Below, in pieces: positions 36,101 through 48,224 of a stretch of 64,000 bases of DNA (the stretch's first letter is position 1; each line of letters begins with the position of its first letter). This DNA is from Flaveria trinervia (Eukaryota; Streptophyta; Magnoliopsida; Asterales; Asteraceae): positions 107,180,066-107,244,065 of the forward strand of contig CM046452.1 in NCBI GenBank assembly GCA_025506515.1, given 5' to 3'. Below the pieces are notes generated by a model. The model saw only the letters and a program-made list of their open reading frames with translations, searched no databases and was not told where the DNA came from. The position numbers were made by a program, and so were the translations under genes.

Positions 36101-39100
36101 ACTAATTTAAAAAAAATTCAATTGAACAAGGATTTAGTTGTTTCTGATGGAGATTATCATACCTTTGAGATGGCCTTGCATCATGTCCCACATAAATATG
36201 GATATTAAGACCAGGACTTGATAGGAAGAATCTAGAATTCTCGAGGACCTTCTTGGAAAGTTTTTGGAAAGATATAGAGCTCTTTGGAATATTTTGGGGA
36301 CTTCATGAGACTTGTAAGGAAAAATGTAGATGCTTGTTTAGAATTTTGTATGATGCAACCTTTGAGATTAGGATTCACTAGTATATAATAGGTGAATGCT
36401 TCATATGGCCAAGTAGCCAATACAAAGCATTCTTGACCTCCACATAATCTTACATTCTATTGGAAGTCTTTCAAATTGTTGTATTGGGGATAAGGTTGAA
36501 CCTGGTGCAAAAAGTGCCTCACAGAAGCTTGAAAAGATAACTTTATGACACTTGGCTTCAGATAGTACTCTTACTGCTATCTTAGAGGTTTTTGTCAATG
36601 AGTCTTAATGTATTATTGCTTCCTTCTAGTGGTCCACAAACACCATATAAGAAGTATGGCTTATCTTTTGATGGCTGATCAGGATACTCAATTATGTTCC
36701 CACACCTATGAAGGTGGCAGGAAGTTTTTTTATCACTAGTTTCACTGCTGGATGGTTAAAATGTGATATGAATTTGTTGGTTGGGATAACCTATTATAAG
36801 TGGTATAGTATTATGATTATGGAAGGTTATATGTTTTAGCAATTGTTTTCAAATTTGTGAAATTACTTTTTTTTGGTCATTTTCAGCTTCTTTTGGGCTC
36901 GGTGCTGCAAACATTTCAAAGTTTACATCATTTCTTTTTTGTACTTTGCAAACTACTTAAGGACGGGGTACAATCTTGCCAAGGCAATGACAGTAGTAGC
37001 TTAAAGTTCTCTTCTCAAGGTGGATTTCTACAACAGCCTACATATGAGTCCATGAATACAAACACCGATGGAAACTCTTCAAAGTTTGATTCCACACTTT
37101 GGGAAAAGTTTTGTTGCTTAATATCAGAAGTTGCATGGTCATCTTTTTGCACATGCTTGGCTGAAGGGAAGACATTCATTGACTGTAAGATCTCACAGGT
37201 ACAGTTAAGTAAACAACTTAACTTTCAGAATTCATTTAGAATTTTTATTTGGTAAACTTATACACTTTATGTATGTCCATGTATGTATGGAAATAGCTAG
37301 AGCATGTGAGATTTTTATTGAAGACTTAAGATCTCTCAATCTATTTATTGGTCATTCTGGGATCTAAATCAGCTAGCTGCAATATTATATGAGGGCTTGT
37401 TGTGGTTGTTATCCTAAATATCTGATAAGCTATACACCATTTCCTCTTCTTCAACTTAAATCTTGAATCAGAAGGTACTTTGGTTTAGGCTGGTATCATT
37501 ATTGGCCAAAAGCTTTGGCTAAAGCTTATATTCTTGTCACATTTTTATTGTTAAGTGTCACTTAGTGATTATTTTGATTTGCATGTGGTTCTTAGATGTG
37601 TTCTAAGATTAGCCTTTGAGTCAATGTTGCAATGATTCTAAGTGACAAGTTGTTGAATGCAAACTAAATAGTCAACTGCACTGCACTTGTATTGATTAAA
37701 ATATATGTTAACAATGAAAGCTTACAAAGGTTTTTATGATAGCTTTACTATTGTGGGTTTTATGTGTTTAGTGGGATCGTTTGACAAATGAGCCATCCTT
37801 GCCTATTGGGGGTGTGCACGATGCGGTTCGGTGTGATTAAGACCATTTTTGAAACCAAAACAGTAGTTCGGTTAATACCATTTTTAAAATAGAAACTTCA
37901 ACCGATATTTAGGTTAATCACACTTTTGTTAACCGCCTAAGGTTAATTTTGGTTAATTAATCAATAAATCTAACAATACTTTTTGACCAAATTTTAACTA
38001 ATAAACTTTTATTAGGCTAGGTTTAGGCCAACTTTATAAGGGTGTTTTGACAATATAGTCCGTTTCTAAGGTCCTACCAAAATCGAAACTTAAGTTGGGG
38101 TGTGCATACAAGTACGGTGTGCATACAAGTACAACAATGTGTGCGCACATCTTGCATTACTTGTGCTTGTTAAGGTGGTTCCTTCTATACACAAGGAAAT
38201 CCTACTACATAAATATATATTAACAAATGTGAATTTAAAAAGGTGAACATATGGAATTTTAGTAAAATGATGAGTAGTATTTTAAATTTGTTGTACGCTA
38301 ATGGCATATGGTTCGACGCGGTTAATTTGTAAATCAAACCGAAACCTAAACTTTGGTTTGGTTAAATTGGTTTGGTTAATGCGGTTATATCGGTTATGGT
38401 TCAGTTAAGTCTGTTATTTGCTCACCCCCATTGCCTATATATACTAGCTCATGATCTAGATTCTTACAACTATAATATTGTACAATCATCCTTAAACACA
38501 TGGTCCTAGAGGTTTCTATACATCTCCATATTTGCAACCAAGTCTAGATGTTTCTAAGGAAATATCTTGACTTCCCCATGATTTTTTAAGATGCCTCCAC
38601 ACCTCCCTTAGACCAGAATTGTGTAGAGCGTTCTAGAGTCTTCGGGTCAACCCTTCACGCTTCAAGATTAGTTCAGGTATGTTTTGTTGGAAAGTTCTAG
38701 AACCCGCAAGTTATGATCTAAACTTAGGCGGGTAGTGCCATTCTCCTCCAGGACACCACCTAAATTCACGACGTCCTCGTCATGTTTCCTTTGCGATGTT
38801 CTTGTGGTCTCTTTTGTTCACATGCTGCACTCGCGATTCCCCTCGAGTTGTCATGCTTTTAATGGTTGGGAGAACACTTCAATTGTTTTTACATTTATTG
38901 CTGAAAACTGAAAGGCACATATAAGCCTTTATTCTTTTATCTCGAAGGTGCACACATAACGTCACTGCAAGTGTCTATGAAGTATGAACTTTGGGATACA
39001 GTCATCCCTCTCTTGTTATCCTACTTATATACTGTAGTACTCAAAATGGCTAGGGCAGAGCCACCAGGGGAGGTTGGTTAGAAGCATAAAATGAAATTTC

Positions 39101-42100
39101 ATGATTGAATTCTAATTTTCATGTACGATTCTAGCAAGACTTTTTGCCAGCCATATGTGATTTTTTATCTGATAAAAATGAGTAGAGTTACTGGTAGGCA
39201 AACGGAACTGTAGGAAGGTAAATGCATGTATGCACGCACACACACACATACTCTCTCTCTCTATAGCTCTATTTTTTAATAACAAGCTAACCAAGTACTC
39301 TATCATAGGATAAAGAACCCTTTTTTTGAAAAAAACTATTATTAAGCAAATGAAAGGCTATTTTTCCCATTAGAGGCCTTTCTCCTAGCGATGTCAAAGA
39401 TGGCCCACCGTATTGTTTGATTTCTGTGGCATCTCATTTTGAATTTTGTATACCTTAGAATTTTTATAACTATGGCATTTTTTGTTAGCACCTACCTTTT
39501 CTGTTATCTGTAACGTAAACAGGCTGGGTTGTGATTTCTTTTTACTACAAAACCAAGAACATGTTAGTGAAACTGTGTATTTTTCCAAAACATCTGTTCA
39601 AAACAGTCATCTGTCTTGTTATTACCAAATATCATTGCAAATCGGATAGGTGTTAGAAAATACAAATAGCAAAAATAACTGTTTGTCTAGGGGGCTGACC
39701 AAGAGGTTGCGGGGCTCAATTCCCAAAAGGGAAAAGGGTGTAAGAGTATTTGCCTTTCATCTTCACATGGATTTGACCTGTACTGGAGGATTTACCTGGA
39801 TGTTCATGCTAATTATTTTCTATCCTTTATGTGATGTGAGGTTTGATTATTTGCTCAACTAGCAAGCATGGGTCTTAGCATGACTGATAAAGTTGAACAT
39901 TCTTTTTTTGGTTGTTTCAGATGACCTGTGTCCGATTACTTGAATGCTTGCCTGTTGTTGTCCAAAAGCTCCAGAAATCTATGCACAAAATACCAGGAAG
40001 TTCAGACCTTTTATTGAAGAATTCAACTAGCTATAAATGGGTTCAGGATTTAATGTACTGGGGGAAGTCTAAGCTGGCTGTTGTACATCGGTATTGGAAA
40101 CAAACAGTGCTTTCTTTGCTTTATTTACTTAAGGAGACGTATGTTAATAAGACATCTGCTATCGTGGCCATAGAAGAACTTTTTAAGTGTGGTGTGTTGT
40201 TACATTGTTCTTTATAGGTTTTTGCTATTATCTTCATTATCAGCAAATTGAATTTCATGTTTTGCTACTTGGTTGCAGAATACATTCCAATCGCTGAATT
40301 AACTGAGCAGGTATTTTGCCTATTTGTTTCATTGGAGAATGATGCCAATGTACCTTGTTATACATATGGAAAATCAAACTTTAAAGCGCCATTATCTCAA
40401 CCTGAGGACATATTACACGAGGAGTGTTTACCTGAAAAACCAAGTGAATCTACCTCAAAGGAGTCAGATTTGCAGATTTTGGAATCAGCTTTTGGTGCCA
40501 CAATGGAGAAAGAGATTGTGATAGTTCCTTCAGATGATGAGCTTGATGTAAGGGAAGATGTTGATACTTTTAGTGATTCTCATGGTGGTGAAGCAAGTAA
40601 TTCACAAGATGTTGAAAGAGCTTCACAAATGAACGAAGCTAGTAAAAGTTCTTCCGTTGAGACTATAAGATTAGTGGATCATAAGCTGGATATAGAGAGT
40701 AATATGGACAAGTCTTCTGTGGTCAAAGGGAAATTTGTACAAGGCACAAGTAAAGAAAAATCATCTGTAGAAAATATTAGTTCCATGACGGACAATTCAG
40801 TTCCATACCAAAGCTTGAAAAATATAACTGCTGATTTTAGGTCATCTTCGAGCCGAAGTATCAAAAAGGCTTCAGCAAAGTGTGATAGGGTCATCAAGGA
40901 GTTGGTATTTGATGCTAAAGATGATCCATGGGAATTTGCATTAAAATCTGCAAGACATCATCAATCACACCTAGGGAAACCAAACACTAATGGTCCAAAA
41001 CGGAAAGTTGTTCAACTAAACTTACCGTTTGAAAACAGAGTTTCTCAATCCAAGAAGCTGCATGGTGGATGCCAAAGGTTTAAATCTGTAAGGCTAGATG
41101 ATTGGTATAGACCTATCCTGGAGATGGATTATTATGCTACAGTTGGGTTAGCATCATCAGCTTTGGCTGGGAATTTGAAGGAGGTTCCTGTTTATTTTCA
41201 ATCTTCTGATGACTACGTTACAGTCTTTCGTCCATTGGTGCTAGAAGAGCTTAAAGCACAGCTACATAATTCATTCGTAGAGATGGCTTCTTCAGATGAA
41301 ATGTCATGCGGAAGTCTGTCTGTTATGTCAGTGGAAAGAGTTGATGACTTTCATCTTGTTCGCTGTGTTCATGATGACAGAGACTTAGAAGGTTCTAGGA
41401 CCTGTGTTGAGAATGATCTTGTATTGCTTACAAGACATCCTTTTCAAAATTCTTCCCATGAGGTTCACATGGTTGGAAAGGTATATGTATTTTCCTTGTT
41501 AAATTTTAGTTACTTCATTCAGAAGTCCTTGGTTGTACCATGTCATGCTAAATTCAACAAAACTATAGCTTTTTCAGTTTGCCGCGAGACACTGCTGCTT
41601 ATTTTATGTGACACCTGCGAAATTTTCGTATTATTTTTTATTATTATTATTTTCTTTCTTTTCAAATAACTATGGTTATGTTTCAAGCTTGACTCCATGA
41701 CTAAGTTTTAGATAAAACTTAGTGTCTAAGCTTTCGGATATAACTTAATAATTAAGCTACAGATAAAACTTAACAATTAAGTATTGGATAAAACTTAATG
41801 TCTAGGTTTTAGATAAAATTAGAAGGAAACTTAACGGCTAAGTTTTGGATAAAGCTTAAGAGCTAAGTTTTGGATAAAGCTTAATAGCTAAGTCTTGGAT
41901 AAAATATAAAACTTAATGGCTAAGTTTTAAATAAAATATAAAACTTAATGGCTAAGTTTTAAATAAAATATAAAACTTAATTGCTAAGTTTTGGAATTTG
42001 GATAAAACTTAATACTTAATGAGTAAGAAATGTTCATATATAAATAGATGCCTCTGCTTCATTTCATTTCATAACCTTGATTGTCTTCCTTATACGAAAC

Positions 42101-45100
42101 TCTCTACTACCTCTTAAAGTCCACAACATAACCCGAGATTAGGAAACCGGTATATATGCTCTAGACAACAAGTATAGAAGTTCTGATTTAATCAAGGTGT
42201 TAGAGGCTCGTAACTTAATCCTTAAGTTACTTCAAGGTTCAAAAATAAAAGCTTATCAAGTTTAGAGGCTTTGTTCAACATACCAGGTGAATACGTTTAA
42301 TACTCTCAAAACATTCAAATGATTTTATTTTACGAAAATGGCATTAGTACGTTAACTATGTTAATGCATAGAGGTATTCTGCTAAAACATTTAGACCAGA
42401 AGTATATGTATGTTTGATCAAATTATATCCTGGGGATGGGTGAAAATCCCATACTAGGGCTGGTTCAGACTCTGTGCAGATCCGGAGAGTCCCGTAGTAA
42501 GACTGCCTGAGCACCAATACCAGTATATATGGAGGGGGACTTCCAGTTGAAGTAGACTGCTAAATGTGTGGTTTACCGTTAATTTATGATTAACTGTTTA
42601 TCGTTATTCATGCCGAAAAATGTATTCACCAGCTTTTCGCTGATGTATTATTTTCGAAACTTTTCAGGTAGACATGATTAAATATGTTTAGTCAGGTGTT
42701 AGTGCTGGATGGACTATGAATCCTAGGCATGGAAACCCTATGATGAGCATATTAGCAAGAATAGTGCTGGAAGGACTAAGTTTCCTAGACAGAAAATTTT
42801 GTAAACATCGCTTTGAACAATGTTATGTAAAATTTTGGGTATTTAATCCCCAACGAATATATGAAAGTTTGTTTTTGTAAATCACTAAAGTTTTATTTTT
42901 TGAAATGAATTGTGAAATGTTTTTCCGCCGTGTAAATGTTTTTTAAGACCAACAACTAAAAAGTGAACATTAACGTGTACCAATCGGCGCACTCCCGGGG
43001 TGTCCTGAAACCGGGGTGTGACATTTTCTAAAGTAGTTTAAGTTCAAATCTGTGCGGTTTTGTTATAATGTCTTTATTTCCAGTAACAAACAAAAAGGCT
43101 GTTTGCCCAAATAATGATTTATTATTTATTTTTGAGTTAATAGCCATAATCAGTAAGTTAAATGATAAAGGGACTTTTGTGAGTGATCAAAACCTACACC
43201 TCTTGTATTGCAAGAATTTGAATAAATTGTACTTTTTTCAAACATTAGTAATTCCAACATAAAACACACATATGTTCTCACTAACAATTTGCGTCATTGG
43301 ACGAACATAGTTTCTGTAGTATTTGCTTATGCAAGGTTACGAATCGGGGATGCTAACACTTCATGAGTGTTGCTTTCGTATAGGGTTTTGTTCACATTAG
43401 GGTTTCATTAAATTATTGGTTTGGTCATAATAGCGATATGTTTGTCATGATGACTTACTAGTTAGAAGATACACCTTTACTACTATATTTTGACCTTTTA
43501 AGCTCTTTATTAAGTTTGTGCAAGCTTATGTGCTTCTTAAAGGTGCTTAAAGGAGGGGGTTACTTTAAAAAAATTCATTAGTTTTGGAACTTAGGGTCAA
43601 TGGTTTTTGAATTATTGTGTTAGGTGCATCAACTATTGCACAAACATGCACATACATATATGTTAGAACATATTAGGGTTAGTCATCACTAGAAATTATG
43701 CCCATTAGCTTAGCCCATGAGGATAGGGTTTCATACTACTTATACTACTAATAGATTGGAACATATCATCTACGTCAATGAAATCTAGGGGTGAGCAAAT
43801 CATGTATACTGACTGAATAGAGATGTACCGAACCCGAACCCGATCCCGATAATAAGTAAACCCGATTACCATTCCTACCATAGATAATCAGGAATCGGAT
43901 TTTTTTGGTTTTGGTATCAAGGAAATCGGGAAGGCTACCGGAACCGATGATTACTACTAATAAGTTGAATCTTTACACTTTCTGTGATTTTCTATCATTT
44001 CTTGAAGCTTGTATGCCTTATTTTCTCAAAAATCATTGATTTCATAAGCTTAGTTCGTTGTAAACATGAAGTTTGTTTCATAAGGTTAATTCATTGCAAA
44101 AATGAAGTTTGTTTCATTTATGGTCGATTGGGTACTGATTGGTACGATGATGTTTCTAATCTTCATATCCTTCAATATGTTAATGTTCAGGCTGGTAGAT
44201 GATAGCAACCTACAGTGTTGTAAAAATCGCTAGGCGCTAGTCGGGCGGCGAGGTGGGGACTGGGGATTAATTGGGATTAACAGGGATTAATCGGGATTAA
44301 TCTGTTTGGAATTTTTATATATAATTTTCATTTATATATATATTAATACACATTTTTATGTCATTTTTATAAATATGTTTTGTTATATATATATACAAAT
44401 CTGTCCAGAATTTCAAAATTTTCGCCGGAATTTTTCAACTTTGCCGGAATCTCACCGGATTCTGCATAAATGCAGATAAGAGGCCGATTAACAACCGACT
44501 AGGTCTGAATAGGGCCGATTTCTCTTGATTTGGACCAATTTTACGGTCTAGCGATTATTGGCTCCGATTAGGGGAAATCCAATCGGTGAGCCACCGATTG
44601 CCGACTAGTCGCCGATAATCGGCCGACTAGTCCGATTTTTACAACATTGGCAACAGAGTTTAATTTTGTGGGTGGAAGTGTTGCAGGTTGGTCTCTAGTT
44701 GATAATTTTGTATCTGGTTGACTTTGAACCATTCCTTTAAAGCAAAACAAGCAACCAATTTTTGAAGGATTAAGAAGTTATGATTTTTTCGTTCATTATC
44801 GAATGTTTTGATTGCTGTAGCATGTATCAAATTATATGAAATTAAACGAGTATTGCCGCCATTAGTAACAACTGCTACTTTTTCTAGGTATTTTTTATTT
44901 TTGGTTCGGTTCTCACATATTCGGGTTTGTATTTAATTACCTGGTATTGATCCCGAACCCGATATTTGCAAATATTGAGTACCGATTATCTTTTACATTA
45001 TATGCTATTGGTACGGGAATTGGTTGCCTTCGGGTTTCCCAATTTTTGCTCACCTTTAATGAAATCTCTAATTTACCGTCTATAGTATCAGAGTCAAGAT

Positions 45101-48100
45101 GATTTGGAGGAATACTCTCAAAATAAGTTTAAATTTGTATTATGATAATTAGCAACTAATTATGCACAATAAGAGTGTACCTATCATAATATAGTATAGC
45201 TTAGGCAAGAACTAGATATTGATCCAGAGGACACTAAAACCTGTCGATAATAGACCTTCACTTTTATTTAACCAATGATTCGAGATGATATTTTGTTTAG
45301 GTGAATAAAAAGGTAATTGCAACATATACTTTTAATTAATAAATAATAAAAACTAAGAATACTTAAGAATTCTCCAAAGCATTCTCTTAAGCTTAAAAGC
45401 AGCATTGACCCTAGTAAAAGAGGACTTGAAAGAAAACGCCCAGTCCCCACTCAATCCCGCTTGAAGGGGAAAGATCGCCCTCTTAAAGCAGTACTGCTTC
45501 AAGGGCTTGGTAGTGAGGGTGTCACTTGTATATTCTCTCCGCAAGGGGAAAGAAAGTGTGCCGCCAAGTCTTGCTCTAGCTTGCCAAAAGCATTGAACAT
45601 AGAATTCATCAACGAAAATGGTAGACTATTGATCCAAGCCGGATAGGTTTTAAGATAGCGACGAGACACGTGGTGATGGAAATCTCGGGTAGTCTAGTAA
45701 TACTATTCGCCATTCTTTCCTAACCCTTGTCATTTTTACAAGCCAAATTGATCCCTTTAGTAGATCGTTAGCCTTAGCTTTTTTCCTTTCCTCTTAAAGA
45801 AATCCAGTAATAGGCGGGGACATGATTCGAACCTGTAGTCTTCATATCATGAGCCTGATGAGTTGACCATTCCTCCACCCCGCTTCTTGTCCTATGAAGG
45901 TTTCAAGTCTTGAATGCCGGTCTTTGGCTAAAGATGCGTGAAGCAGTCGGTTTGCATTTTAGATCTGGGAATCAACGAGTGAAGAAGGTGGTTGTTTTGA
46001 GCGATCCTGAAACAGGGAAGAAAGAGCTCGGTATAGAGTTGGGTGAAGAGAACTTTCAGCATTTCGAAAAGGGAGATCTTATATAGGGGAAAAGGCTTGC
46101 AAAGAATCTCCTGATTCAAGTCTTGGGCGAAGGGTGCCACGGGAAGGCTCTGACTGTGAAACGTTGTCAAAAGCGGGTCTAATAAGCCGCTGAGAGGTGG
46201 TCCAACTACTTGAACTAATACGGGTGGTTTCAAGCCTCCACTAAAACTCCCTTGGTCGATTGACTTCGTTCGTCTACCCATGGACTCTCGGTTGAGCTAG
46301 TAAATCGCTACATACCCTCTCGATACCTACCTTGTTTAACGCCCTATCCTGTAGGTCGAGTGGCTCCGCTCGTTCCTTATCAAAAAGTGATTACATTCTT
46401 CTTCTTGTTCGTTTTCAATTACTTCATTCCCTTTTTCTGCCCTGTTGATGTTGTTAATCCAATAGCTAAGATATCCCCTAAAAAGAAAGAAAAAAATACT
46501 AACGTCAAGATTAGTGAGATTAGCTCGTTGTACTTCTATCTGAAGATTGATAGAAAATTTTAGAAAGTTTCTTTTTTTTTGGAAGACAGGACAAATGCCA
46601 CAGAAAGAGAAGGAATGGAATCGGATCTCAGTTGATGCCCTCAGTCTGCTTTGCTCCATCTAAGGCTAGGGCTAGGCATTTAATCTCCCCAACATTTCTT
46701 CTTCATGTGCGCATTTGAAACAACCTATTGGCTTAAGAGTTTTCCTTCATAGCTGCCTTCATAGCTGCCCAGATCTGATGCACATCGAAAAAAGGCCCTT
46801 TATACTCTACGCAAAAGAGCTCGTCAGATTCACTTGCTATTGGCTGGGCTACACTTTCTTGTCTTAAGTCAATCAGGTCTTTCTCATCCCCTACTAATGC
46901 TAATGTGGGATCAGTTACTTCCGAACAGTCTATTGACTCCCGAACAACTACATTTGTCCATGTCATCCCTTCTGCTTCACCTTGTGGCCTATCCTAGACA
47001 GCTATGGAAGCTGCTAGCTACCTTCTTCCCATTCTTTAGTACCCCTAGATGAGTTCTACACCTTCATATACGTAAAACTTATCACCTATATTTGTCGAAT
47101 CCTCTTGACTTTTTATGTTAATTTAGTTGACTGACTTTACATATATAATTTAAATGCTTAGGAATCTAGAATTGTAGACACATCCAAGATGTCCTAGAGT
47201 AGCAAGTACATCCAACCCCAAACTATTGACGCATCCCATAATTCTCAGTCTTACCAATGATTTAAACTATGAACTTTCTACGTCTATTATATGAAAATCT
47301 TTCATTTTTTATTATTGCCCTTTTCTTGTCTTGAACTTGTATTTTTTTGCAGCCAACACCTAGGCGGCAAACGAGCCTTTTGCGCCTTGAGTTCACTTCT
47401 CGCCTTTATTTGCCTAGATTTTACCTATGAACATTGATATCTCTATATTGGGTTCTTATTTTATTAGGAGTGTGGAGTTAACATTCATTTGTATTTTTAA
47501 ACAAATTAATTTTTTCATTTGTTAATCTTTGATACTCTTATGGACATAAATATGGGTGATGGACGATACATAATTGGCGCATGATGATTCTTGCATGGCA
47601 CTACCCTTAGAAAAAGGGATGATCGGTGACAGGATTTCTCGGAGAAGTTAGATAAGGTTATGGGTTTTCTAGGGAGAGTATAAATTTGTTTGACACTTGT
47701 CTTAGGGTCTTGACTTTTCGTACCTTTTTGTTTACCTTGTGCGTTGGTGTAAGTGTTAGTTACTTTCAAGGTGGTTCATGCTTTGTTTTGCTTTGGTGTA
47801 TGTGTTAGTTACTTTCAAGGTGGTTCTTTCTCTATTTTCTTTACTCTATTACTACTAATACTATTATTATCAGTTTTTTCACCACCTTTTCTCCTAGGAT
47901 AGAGGAAAGTTTGTCTTCATCTCATCCTCCAAAGACCTACTATTAGCTTGTTATGAGTGTGACTTTACTCAGTATGTTTGTTTGTGTATATATATATATG
48001 TGTGTGTGTGTGTGTTTGTTAGACTTCTTAATGGCTCAATACAAGATTGCCAAACAGCCCTTAGTCGGTTATTTTTTATCTCATTATATAGACCTGATCA

Positions 48101-48176
48101 ATAGCAAGAAAGAAGTTGTGTCCAAAGACCTACTATTAGCTTGTTATGAGTGGGATTTTACTCAATATGTTTGTTT

Positions 48177-48224
<48 letters not shown>

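Noticed and set aside
39690..39760. Second SINE-like segment (GGGGCTCAATTCCC) in SEN1 intron 13
   Set aside because: B-box similarity only; no borders found.
46360..46563. 67-codon frame in the NUMT
   Set aside because: No match to a mitochondrial protein that I can recall; left unassigned.
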